Shown one piece after another: positions 1 through 5,416 of a DNA stretch of 5,876 bases (position 1 is its first letter; each line of letters begins with the position of its first letter). The notes beneath the pieces were generated by a model. The model worked only from the letters and a program-made list of their open reading frames with translations, was not told the origin of the DNA and did not search any database. The DNA is taken from the NCBI GenBank assembly GCA_045535815.1, contig JAZSMJ010000024.1:1-5876 (forward strand), in the 5' to 3' direction. Position numbers and translations under genes: made by a program. The DNA comes from JAZSMJ01 sp045535815 (GTDB taxonomy: Bacteria; Bacillota; Clostridia; Oscillospirales; CAG-272).

Positions 1-205
1 TGCCTCAGGCAAGTATATCATACGGCATAGCCGTATATCATATCACATCACATAGTGATATATCATTTTATGTAATATTTTAATTCTATTCGTAGCTCTC
101 ACGCAGTGAGAGCTACGAATTATATTGCTGCGCAGTTATATTTGGACTTCGTCCAAGTGATATTGCCCTTCGGGCAGCTTATGGCGAATATCACTAAAAT
201 TTAGG
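1..205. repeat. Cluster of short hairpins (intergenic repeat array)
   Basis: No gene is visible here. The stretch is a chain of small inverted repeats: TGCC/GGCA at 1-11, TACGGC/GCCGTA at 21-35, ATATCAC/GTGATAT at 40-61, a perfect 15-bp stem at 88-120, TTGGAC/GTCCAA at 142-156, and TGCCC/GGGCA at 164-176. The last stem is enclosed by AGTGATATT (156-164) pairing with AATATCACT (187-195). Several have a TTC loop. The word TATATCAT recurs directly at 14, 34 and 59, between the first stems. Such serial hairpin clusters occur between genes of gut clostridia. Whether this one is a mobile repeat, a transcript-stabilising structure or a remnant of something larger cannot be told from the window, and its left end may be cut by the window edge. 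Confidence 0.7.
88..120. repeat. Perfect 15-bp inverted repeat with 3-base loop
   Basis: ATTCGTAGCTCTCAC (88-102) and its exact reverse complement (106-120) flank the loop GCA. It is the strongest hairpin of the left cluster. The 3' arm is followed by TATATT rather than a clean run of T, so on the plus strand it is at best a weak terminator. It could end transcription of a gene lying left of the window, or be the core of a repeat element. Confidence 0.75.
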
Positions 206-241
206 ATATTATGGATTCGAACGACCGAAACAACGATATAC

Positions 242-270
242 TTGTTCGATTTATAATTTTATGTTATAAT
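242..270 (+). promoter_or_regulatory. Sigma-A-type promoter for the orphan gene at 292
   Basis: TTGTTC (242-247) and a perfect TATAAT (265-270) are separated by 17 bases. Transcription should begin near 277, leaving a leader of only about 15 nt that contains the ribosome binding site. TCGAAC at 217-222 is repeated inverted as GTTCGA at 244-249, overlapping the -35 box. This could be an operator half-site pair but may be chance. Confidence 0.7.
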
Positions 271-291
271 CAAATTAAAGGGGGTGATACA

Positions 292-957
292 ATGATAGTT
301 AAAATATCTCAAACTGCATCAAATATAAAACAAACATATGATATTGAAAGTGATAGCTTTTATTTTAATGGTAAATTAGGTAGCATAAATCGATTTCAGA
401 CAATAACGATTTCAAATAAAGATATTACGATTAAGGGAATATACAATCTTTCAAAGTGGGTTAACTACATACCCTTGAGATGGCTTTTCGGCGAAGCGAA
501 TCTTACAAGAGTTTTTCACTTATATAAAAATGAAAATATATATGGCAGTATAGTATTTTCAATACATGGCTTTATGAAAAACTTTTATGTAATTGCGTTG
601 AATAGTGGTGAAATTTTTCATTGTTATAGTTGTTCGAAAGGTTCTTTTAATTATGTTTCAATATATCAAGGTGACAAACAAATTGCTTTGATAGAAACCT
701 ACTTGAATACAACTGATTATAAATATACTCATAAGCTATACATTTTAGATAATTATAATAAATTTGCACATACATTATCCTTTTTCGTACTTTATTATGC
801 AAACTATCATTTTACAGAACGTTTTCATATGAGCAAGGGTTCTTATTATGAAAAATCGTGGAGTTTCTCTAAATATAACTATAAGTATGACCCGAAGTGG
901 CGTGAAACATATTTCCCTGACGAAAATTTCTTCGGCAAGACAAATAAATTCAAATAA
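292..957 (+). CDS. Hypothetical protein, possible tubby/LURP-one-like fold
   Basis: A 221-residue protein of unknown function. The reading frame is open back to an ATG at 211, but that codon lies upstream of the promoter at 242-270. The ATG at 292 has GGGGGTG six bases before it and is the likely start. There is no signal peptide, and I see no catalytic motif. The protein is rich in Tyr, Phe, Asn and Lys and alternates short beta-like stretches (residues 16-50, 74-110, 120-152) with a hydrophobic segment near 158-172. This pattern resembles the tubby C-terminal/LURP-one-like proteins of Firmicutes, but that is an impression of shape, not a motif match. The gene is visibly more AT-rich than the genes to its right and is bracketed by hairpin clusters, which suggests separate acquisition. 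It appears to be a single-gene transcription unit. Confidence 0.75.
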   Translation: MIVKISQTASNIKQTYDIESDSFYFNGKLGSINRFQTITISNKDITIKGIYNLSKWVNYIPLRWLFGEANLTRVFHLYKNENIYGSIVFSIHGFMKNFYVIALNSGEIFHCYSCSKGSFNYVSIYQGDKQIALIETYLNTTDYKYTHKLYILDNYNKFAHTLSFFVLYYANYHFTERFHMSKGSYYEKSWSFSKYNYKYDPKWRETYFPDENFFGKTNKFK

Positions 958-987
958 TTCTCTGGCCTTTTGAAACTTTTCAGTTAT

Positions 988-1012
988 ACACGCCTTCGGC
1001 GTGTTGCTTTTT
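988..1012 (+). terminator. Candidate terminator of the orphan gene
   Basis: ACACGCC (988-994), loop TTC, GGCGTGT (998-1004) forms a GC-rich 7-bp stem. It is followed by TGCTTTTTC, about 30 bases after the stop codon. The interrupted T-run makes it a modest Rho-independent terminator. It also belongs to the second hairpin cluster. Confidence 0.5.
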
Positions 1013-1054
1013 CAAGCGAATATAATATCACTCCGCCTTCGGCGGAATTTCACT
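988..1054. repeat. Second hairpin cluster with shared spacer word
   Basis: Two stems with TTC loops, ACACGCC/GGCGTGT (988-1004) and TCCGCC/GGCGGA (1032-1046), are followed or separated by AATATCACT (1024-1032) and AATTTCACT (1046-1054). AATATCACT also closes the left cluster at 187-195. The same loop and the same spacer word indicate that both clusters belong to one kind of intergenic element. Confidence 0.6.
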
Positions 1055-1063
1055 CATACGGTA

Positions 1064-1092
1064 TTGAAAAATCGATTGTAATGCGATATAAT
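1064..1092 (+). promoter_or_regulatory. Sigma-A-type promoter for the gene at 1128
   Basis: TTGAAA (1064-1069), a 17-base spacer and a perfect TATAAT (1087-1092). It begins ten bases after the last AATTTCACT of the hairpin cluster. The expected transcript start near 1099 leaves a leader of about 29 nt with AAAGGCGG ahead of the ATG. Confidence 0.75.
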
Positions 1093-1127
1093 TTAATTGT
1101 AAAACTTTCTCAAAAGGCGGTGGAGAT

Positions 1128-1571
1128 ATGTCTGAAAAAAGATACGGTCACAGTAGTTCGGATGAAAAGCTTTTGGATATGCACGATTGCTGTATAGATG
1201 AAATTTCTTTTGAAGACGGTAAGCTTTCCTTTTATTTTAATGAGGGAGTCTATATCGCATCGGATGGCAGGTCGGATGCTAAATCGAGAGCCAAGGCTGT
1301 CTATATGCTTAACCGTGGCTGTGAAGACGATGCGCTGGTCTATCTTTCACGCAAAGGTGTATTTGGCAAAAATATAGTCGAAGAATGGAAGCTTGAAAGA
1401 CTTATAAATACTGTGAATGAGGGGCGTCTTAAGCTTGAGTTTCTTTATCAATACAAAGATGAAGCAAGCGGATATATTATAAAGTGCCATCCAATCTCAT
1501 ATAAAAAGCCGTATTACATCGGATGTCAGCTCGAACTCAATGTTAAAGATACCTTATATTATTGGAATTGA
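1128..1571 (+). CDS. Hypothetical protein, 147 residues
   Basis: I do not recognise a named family with confidence. AAAGGCGG ends seven bases before the ATG, and a consensus promoter lies just upstream, so the gene looks real and expressed. The product is small and acidic-to-neutral, with no signal peptide or membrane segment, so probably cytoplasmic. Residues 16-37 carry a Leu-Asp-Met-His-Asp-Cys-Cys segment running into a beta-hairpin-like stretch ending Leu-Ser-Phe-Tyr-Phe. This 'L-x-x-H-D ... beta hairpin' look is seen in many small Firmicutes hypothetical and immunity-like proteins, but no toxin gene lies nearby to support an immunity role. Its composition is closer to the chromosomal genes than that of its left neighbour. 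It may be read through into the muramidase gene 56 bases downstream. Confidence 0.75.
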   Translation: MSEKRYGHSSSDEKLLDMHDCCIDEISFEDGKLSFYFNEGVYIASDGRSDAKSRAKAVYMLNRGCEDDALVYLSRKGVFGKNIVEEWKLERLINTVNEGRLKLEFLYQYKDEASGYIIKCHPISYKKPYYIGCQLELNVKDTLYYWN

Positions 1572-1597
1572 AGAAAAAAACTGACTCGCTTTATACT
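1568..1597 (+). promoter_or_regulatory. Candidate promoter for the muramidase gene
   Basis: TTGAAG (1568-1573), overlapping the stop codon of the preceding gene, is separated by 18 bases from TATACT (1592-1597). The start would be near 1604, about 24 bases before the GTG codon. No terminator lies between the two genes, so read-through from upstream is equally possible. Confidence 0.4.
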
Positions 1598-1627
1598 CTG
1601 TTGACTTTGTTGTGTTGAGGTGAAAAA

Positions 1628-2386
1628 GTGAAAAAGAAAACGCTCATATTCTTTTCGATAATTGCATTGGTCGTAATCGGTGCGGTGATTGCCTTTTGTT
1701 TATATCATATGGTATGGAACGGCGTTATCTTGCTCAATAATCCGCTGAAAGCAACCTATCCGGTGCGTGGAGTTGACGTGTCTCACTATCAGGGAGAAAT
1801 AGATTGGCAGACGCTTTCGGGGAATGATATTGATTTTGCCTTTATTAAGGCAACCGAAGGAAGCTCTTTTATAGACGATCGATTTGCCTATAATTTTGCG
1901 CAGGCGCAGGAATGTGATATTTCTGTCGGAGCGTATCATTTTTTCAGCTTCAGCAGTTCCGGCTCCGATCAGGCGAAAAATTTTATTGACACGGTAAAGC
2001 CCTTTGAGGGAATGCTTCCGCCGGTCATCGACGTTGAATTTTACGGCGCAAATGCAGAAAATCCAATAAGTGAGGATAAGGTTTCGGCAGAGCTTGACTC
2101 TATGCTTCGCATTCTCGAAGACCATTACGGTCTTAAGCCGATCATATACGCCACCGAGGATTCATATGAATACTATCTTTCGGGCGGTTATTATGAATAT
2201 GATATATGGATAAGAAACGTAAGGCGCTCTCCGAAAATGTCTGACGGAAGACCGTGGACGTTTTGGCAGTATACAAACAGAGGTCAGCTGGAGGGTTATA
2301 AGGGTGAGGAAAAATTTATTGATCTAAACGTATTTTCGGGCAGTCGAGAGGATTTTGAAAATTATCCGAGGTATATGATAAAATAA
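1628..2386 (+). CDS. Membrane-anchored GH25 muramidase (lysozyme)
   Basis: Glycoside hydrolase family 25 enzyme, expected to cut the MurNAc-GlcNAc beta-1,4 bond of peptidoglycan at the outer cell surface. The start is a GTG preceded by GAGGTG at five bases. Residues 1-4 are basic (Met-Lys-Lys-Lys), and about 5-30 form one hydrophobic segment. I see no lipobox or clear cleavage site, so it is probably a signal anchor. The GH25 barrel spans about 46-245: DVSHYQG at 50-56, IKATEG at 73-78, GAYHFF at 101-106, IDVE at 134-137, FWQY at 212-215 and IDLNVF at 231-236. D50, D135, E137 and D232 match the acidic residues of the family active site, so the enzyme looks intact. No wall-binding repeats follow, and the size fits a minimal one-domain enzyme. 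Possible roles are wall turnover or division. A strong terminator follows. Confidence 0.93.
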   Translation: MKKKTLIFFSIIALVVIGAVIAFCLYHMVWNGVILLNNPLKATYPVRGVDVSHYQGEIDWQTLSGNDIDFAFIKATEGSSFIDDRFAYNFAQAQECDISVGAYHFFSFSSSGSDQAKNFIDTVKPFEGMLPPVIDVEFYGANAENPISEDKVSAELDSMLRILEDHYGLKPIIYATEDSYEYYLSGGYYEYDIWIRNVRRSPKMSDGRPWTFWQYTNRGQLEGYKGEEKFIDLNVFSGSREDFENYPRYMIK

Positions 2387-2403
2387 CTTTTCATATTTTT
2401 ACT

Positions 2404-2452
2404 GTCAATCTTCCGTTATTTCTTTGAGATATAATGGAAGATTGACTTTTTT
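2404..2452 (+). terminator. Rho-independent terminator after the muramidase gene
   Basis: GTCAATCTTCCGTTAT (2404-2419) pairs with ATAATGGAAGATTGAC (2431-2446): 16 pairs with one G-U, an 11-base loop, then six T. It lies 18 bases after the stop codon. Confidence 0.88.
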
Positions 2453-2470
2453 ATCAAAAAGGGTTATACT
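2442..2470 (+). promoter_or_regulatory. Promoter of the aldolase-transporter operon
   Basis: TTGACT (2442-2447), a 17-base spacer and TATACT (2465-2470) form a near-consensus sigma-A promoter. The -35 box lies inside the 3' arm and T-run of the preceding terminator. Transcription would begin near 2477, giving a leader of about 27 nt that holds GAGAGG six bases before the ATG. Confidence 0.75.
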
Positions 2471-2503
2471 GAAAGCAAATAATTATTATTTGAGAGGTTT
2501 TGT

Positions 2504-3544
2504 ATGTTCAGATTCAACTGTGACTATCTTGAAGGGGCGCATCCGCAGATACTTGAGCGTCTTCTGAAGACCAATTACGACCAAACGACTCCCTACGGTT
2601 TTGACGATATAAGTCTTGGTGCAAAGGAAAAGATAAAGGCGGCGTGCGGCTGTCCCGATGGTGAGGTATTCTTTCTTGCAGGCGGTACGCAGTCAAACTA
2701 CACCGTTCTTGACTCGCTTCTTAAAAATTATCAGGGCGTTATAGCTGCCGATACCGGTCATATCAGCGTTCACGAGGCAGGTGCCATTGAGTATTCGGGC
2801 CATAAGGTAATAACCGTTGGTGCTATGCAGGATAAGGTAAATAAGGGCAAGCTTTCGGCTGACTCGGTAAAGAGCTACCTTAAGGCTTTTTATGCAGACG
2901 CTACCTATACCCATATGTCTATACCCGGTGCGGTGTATATATCTCATCCGTCCGAGTACGGAACTCTTTATACCAAGGACGAGCTTTCTGCGCTTCGCTC
3001 TGTATGCGACGAGTACGGTCTTAAGCTCTATCTTGACGGTGCAAGACTTGCATACGGTCTTTATTCGCCCAAAACGGACGTTTCGCTTGAGGATATAGCG
3101 AGATATTGCGATGCTTTCTGCATAGGCGGAACCAAGGCAGGAGCACTTATCGGTGAGGCTGTCGTCTTTCCGAAGAAGGAGAATGCGCAGTTCTTCTTTA
3201 CACAGATAAAGCAGCACGGAGCTCTTTTGGCAAAGGGAAGACTTACGGGAATACAGTTTGACGAGCTTTTCACAAACGGTCTTTATCAAAAGGGAGCAGA
3301 GCACGCAAACGCACTTGCTATGAAGATAAAGGAAGCGCTTATCGAAAGGGGATACGAGCAGTTTGTCGATTCATACACCAATCAGCAGTTCTTTATCCTT
3401 CCCAACAGTAGGATAAAAGAGCTGTCGGGCGATTTTGTCTTTGACGATTGGGGGGCTGCCGACAGCGAGCACACCGTCGTCAGAATTGCGACCTCGTGGG
3501 CAACGCCCGAGATACAGGTCGACAAATTGATAAAGCTTATCTGA
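2504..3544 (+). CDS. PLP-dependent threonine aldolase family protein
   Basis: Fold-type I pyridoxal-phosphate enzyme of the low-specificity L-threonine aldolase / beta-eliminating lyase family. The family reaction splits threonine or allo-threonine to glycine and acetaldehyde in the cytoplasm. The 346 residues match a full-length member. GGTQSN at 60-65 fits the phosphate-binding turn, DTGHISVHEAG at 83-93 holds the conserved His/Glu stretch, and LDGARLAYG at 177-185 includes the Asp (D178) expected to contact the pyridine nitrogen. GGTKAG at 208-213 carries the Schiff-base lysine K211, and VVRIATSWAT at 325-334 holds the probable carboxylate-binding arginine R327. GAGAGG precedes the ATG by six bases. 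The gene heads a probable operon with the metal transporter 20 bases downstream. Substrate stereopreference cannot be read from sequence. A related lyase or aldolase on other beta-hydroxy amino acids is possible. Confidence 0.92.
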   Translation: MFRFNCDYLEGAHPQILERLLKTNYDQTTPYGFDDISLGAKEKIKAACGCPDGEVFFLAGGTQSNYTVLDSLLKNYQGVIAADTGHISVHEAGAIEYSGHKVITVGAMQDKVNKGKLSADSVKSYLKAFYADATYTHMSIPGAVYISHPSEYGTLYTKDELSALRSVCDEYGLKLYLDGARLAYGLYSPKTDVSLEDIARYCDAFCIGGTKAGALIGEAVVFPKKENAQFFFTQIKQHGALLAKGRLTGIQFDELFTNGLYQKGAEHANALAMKIKEALIERGYEQFVDSYTNQQFFILPNSRIKELSGDFVFDDWGAADSEHTVVRIATSWATPEIQVDKLIKLI

Positions 3545-3564
3545 TATTAAAAGAAGGAAATAAA

Positions 3565-4323
3565 ATGCAGCTTGTATTAATGACTGCACTCGGCATAGGC
3601 GGTGCAACCGTTATAGGTGCAGTTCTCGGATTCGTTTTCAAAAAAGCATCGCATAAATTCAGTGATATAGTTCTCGCCTTTGCGGCAGGAGTTATGCTTG
3701 CGGCGGCGGTTATCGGTCTTGTTCTGCCCTCTCTTGAATACGGGGGAAGCACGGCTCTTCCGATAACGGTAGCGGGAATATTCTGCGGAGCGCTGTGTCT
3801 TAATCTGTTTGACAAGCTGGTGCCGCATCTTCATAAGCTGTCAGGCATCGATCAGGAGGCTCATCCCGACAAGACGGCTCAGGTGAATAAGATACTGCTT
3901 TTCGTTATAGCCATAGCTATCCACAATTTCCCCGAGGGCATAGCCGCAGGTGTCGGCTTCGGAACGGGAAATAATGCCGAGGCTCTTGCGGTTGCAGGCG
4001 GTATAGCGCTGCAGAACATACCTGAGGGCATGGTCATCATAGCACCTATGCTGGCGGCAGGAATATCTCCTGCACGTACATTTGTGTATGCTCTTTTTAC
4101 AGGTGTGGTCGAGGTTATAGGAACCCTTCTCGGATACGGTGCGGTATCTCTTTCTTCAGCAATTCTTCCGTTTGCACTTGCATTTGCAGGCGGTACCATG
4201 CTCTACGTCATAAGCGATGAGATGATTCCCGAAACGCACGCTCACGGCTCCGAGAGAGGAGCTACCTTCTCGCTTTTGGCAGGCTTCTGCCTTATGCTTG
4301 TAACAGACTTTCTGCTTGGGTAA
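3565..4323 (+). CDS. ZIP-family divalent metal transporter
   Basis: Inner-membrane importer of zinc or related divalent metals, 252 residues, almost entirely hydrophobic, with the roughly eight membrane spans expected of the family. The frame is open from 3448, inside the aldolase gene. GAAGGA at 3553-3558 precedes the ATG at 3565 by six bases and fixes the start there. The TM4 metal motif HNFPEG is at 120-125 and the TM5 motif QNIPEG at 150-155. E183 in TM6 may complete the second site. The TM5 position is Gln, not the His of ZupT, which resembles the GufA/BbZIP-type branch. The loop at 86-101 carries His88, His90 and His100, and DEMIPETHAH at 218-227 is conserved near the end. Metal specificity is not deducible. 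Its 20-base gap from the aldolase gene suggests co-transcription, though no shared pathway is evident. Confidence 0.92.
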   Translation: MQLVLMTALGIGGATVIGAVLGFVFKKASHKFSDIVLAFAAGVMLAAAVIGLVLPSLEYGGSTALPITVAGIFCGALCLNLFDKLVPHLHKLSGIDQEAHPDKTAQVNKILLFVIAIAIHNFPEGIAAGVGFGTGNNAEALAVAGGIALQNIPEGMVIIAPMLAAGISPARTFVYALFTGVVEVIGTLLGYGAVSLSSAILPFALAFAGGTMLYVISDEMIPETHAHGSERGATFSLLAGFCLMLVTDFLLG

Positions 4324-4331
4324 ATTGAAAT

Positions 4332-4412
4332 AGGGGCTTTATTCGGGGGAATCCGGACGAATAGACACCGAAGGTGCCTAATCGTCTGCAAAAAGGGTTC
4401 CCCCGAGCCCCT
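4332..4412. repeat. Large nested inverted repeat downstream of the transporter gene
   Basis: The outer arms are AGGGGCT (4332-4338) with AGCCCCT (4406-4412). After a five-base bulge, CGGGGGAA (4344-4351) pairs with TTCCCCCG (4398-4405). Inside is an imperfect 14-bp hairpin, GACGAATAGACACC (4356-4369) with GGTGCCTAATCGTC (4373-4386), closed by GAA. The whole can fold into one long stem of 81 nt. Only three T follow, so it is a poor simple terminator. A transcript-end stabiliser, an interspersed repeat or a small structured RNA are alternatives. Confidence 0.7.
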
Positions 4413-4468
4413 TTCCAAAAACTTTCGGAATCAATATCTTTTATGGTGTAAACAACGTACTATATACG

Positions 4469-4500
4469 AAAACGGCAGTCAACACCGACTGCCGTTTTTT
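4469..4500. terminator. Bidirectional terminator between convergent genes
   Basis: AAAACGGCAGTC (4469-4480), loop AACACC, GACTGCCGTTTT (4487-4498) forms a 12-bp stem. On the plus strand six T run from 4495 to 4500, ending transcripts from the transporter side. On the minus strand the stem begins right at the stop codon of the glycosyltransferase gene and ends in TTTT. The plus-strand T-run overlaps that stop codon. Confidence 0.88.
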
Positions 4501-5221
4501 ATTTCTTACTAAACATTACTCCTAATATAAATTTCGGAAGCTTCATCATTCTTCCTATTCTGCGAGGATCGCACAGCAGGCGGTAGAACCACTCAAGGCC
4601 GAGCTTTATAAATATTTTTGGAGCTCTTTTTACCTCACCTGCAAAAACGTCAAAGCTTCCGCCGAAGCCTCCCATCAGCTTAACGTTAAGCTGATTCCGG
4701 TGGGCGTTCATAAATATCTCCTGCTTTGGCGCACCAAGGCATACCAGAAGCAGCGATGCTCCGCTCTGATTGATCTTTTCGATAACCGCATCTTCGTCCT
4801 TGAAATATCCGTCGGATATACCGCTCACGGTAAGGCCGGGATATTTTTCGCAAAGCTTGTCCTTGGCTTTTTCTGCAACTCCCGGCTTGCCGCCGAGAAA
4901 ATACACTCCGATGCCCTTGTTTGCACATTCGCAAACAAGTCGCTCACACAGCTCGATCCCTGCAACCTTGCCCTTTGTCAGCGGAGTCTTCAATATTTTT
5001 GATGCGAGAATAACTCCTGCTCCGTCGGGGATGATAAGGTCTGCAGAATTAATTATTTCAAGCTTTTCTTTATCCTCAACGCAAAGCTGTACTATCTCGG
5101 AGTTGGGGGTATGGATGACCCTTGCCGCATCGCTCCCCGAAAAATAGCCCATACAGATATCGCACGCCTCTTCAAGAGATACTGAATCAAACAAAACGCC
5201 TCTTATATTTATTTTTTCCAT
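4499..5221 (-). CDS. tagA: WecG/TagA/CpsF-family glycosyltransferase
   Basis: Family GT26 glycosyltransferase, 240 residues, full length. Characterised members transfer ManNAc (TagA) or ManNAcA (WecG) from a UDP-sugar to undecaprenyl-diphosphate-GlcNAc on the cytoplasmic membrane face, for teichoic acid or surface polysaccharide. Visible motifs are HTPN at 37-40, ADLIIPDGAGV at 60-70 (D66 is the likely counterpart of the proposed catalytic Asp), FLGGKPG at 108-114, LGAPKQE at 162-168 and GGSFDVFAGEVKRAP at 187-201. The Arg-rich tail GLEWFYRLLCDPRRIGR at 208-224 is the appendage linked to membrane association and activity. GGAGG lies six bases before the ATG, with an extended -10 promoter upstream and a terminator at the stop codon, so it appears monocistronic. 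No other polysaccharide genes are nearby, so the actual glycan is unknown. The gene symbol is by family only. Confidence 0.9.
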   Translation of the reverse strand: MEKINIRGVLFDSVSLEEACDICMGYFSGSDAARVIHTPNSEIVQLCVEDKEKLEIINSADLIIPDGAGVILASKILKTPLTKGKVAGIELCERLVCECANKGIGVYFLGGKPGVAEKAKDKLCEKYPGLTVSGISDGYFKDEDAVIEKINQSGASLLLVCLGAPKQEIFMNAHRNQLNVKLMGGFGGSFDVFAGEVKRAPKIFIKLGLEWFYRLLCDPRRIGRMMKLPKFILGVMFSKK

Positions 5222-5251
5222 AGGATACCTCCGCTTAGTAAGCTTTACTGT

Positions 5252-5280
5252 ATTATATCACGCAATTTGATATACTTCAA
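5252..5280 (-). promoter_or_regulatory. Promoter of the glycosyltransferase gene
   Basis: On the minus strand TTGAAG (5280-5275) and TATAAT (5257-5252) are 17 bases apart, and TGA directly before TATAAT gives an extended -10 (TGATATAAT). Transcription would start near 5245. GCGGAGG follows at about 5234-5228. Confidence 0.75.
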
Positions 5281-5291
5281 GCAAAAAACGG

Positions 5292-5320
5292 TTGATTTTT
5301 TCATATGTGAGTGATAAAAT
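5292..5320 (+). promoter_or_regulatory. Promoter of the rubrerythrin gene
   Basis: TTGATT (5292-5297), a 17-base spacer and TAAAAT (5315-5320), with TGA before the -10 (extended -10). The expected start near 5327 leaves a leader of about 90 nt. Its -35 box lies 11 bases from that of the divergent glycosyltransferase promoter. Confidence 0.65.
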
Positions 5321-5338
5321 GGAAAAAGAAGGTAAGTT

Positions 5339-5353
5339 TTATAAAAATTATTT
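5339..5353 (+). promoter_or_regulatory. Possible PerR-like operator
   Basis: TTATAAAAATTATTT matches 11 of 14 defined positions of the PerR box TTATAATNATTATAA. It sits about 12-26 bases after the predicted rubrerythrin transcript start, where a bound repressor would block transcription. PerR control of rubrerythrin-type genes is known in Clostridium. The surroundings are very AT-rich, so a chance match is quite possible. Confidence 0.25.
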
Positions 5354-5416
5354 TGTTGTGGATAACAGAGCAAATAAAGGTATAAAATAAATAATAACAA
5401 AAAAAGGAGAATTGGC

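Noticed and set aside
1..205. CRISPR array
   Set aside because: The repeats are only 8 bases, the spacing is irregular (20 and 25 bases) and the intervening sequences are themselves hairpins. No cas genes are present.
211..291. ATG at 211 as an earlier start of the orphan gene
   Set aside because: It lies upstream of the promoter at 242-270 and has no ribosome binding site. The ATG at 292 has GGGGGTG at a good distance.
970..1197. Open frame of 75 codons overlapping the second hairpin cluster and the gene at 1128
   Set aside because: It spans a terminator-like hairpin, the TTGAAA-TATAAT promoter and the start of a better-supported gene. It lacks a ribosome binding site and resembles no protein.
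1128..2386. Phage lysis or prophage module including the GH25 muramidase
   Set aside because: The muramidase has an N-terminal membrane anchor and no wall-binding domain. No holin or phage structural gene is nearby, so a host wall enzyme is more likely.
2693..3304. Long minus-strand open frame of 203 codons opposite the aldolase gene
   Set aside because: It lies entirely within a gene with clear family motifs, and its translation resembles no protein. It is a shadow of the coding strand.
3448..3564. N-terminal extension of the ZIP transporter starting inside the aldolase gene
   Set aside because: The extra residues are charged and unlike ZIP proteins, and a clear ribosome binding site precedes the ATG at 3565.
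5319..5390. Possible 23-residue leader peptide ahead of rubrerythrin
   Set aside because: Its ATG overlaps the predicted -10 box and would not be in the transcript. No ribosome binding site precedes it, and the AT-rich composition makes such a frame likely by chance.
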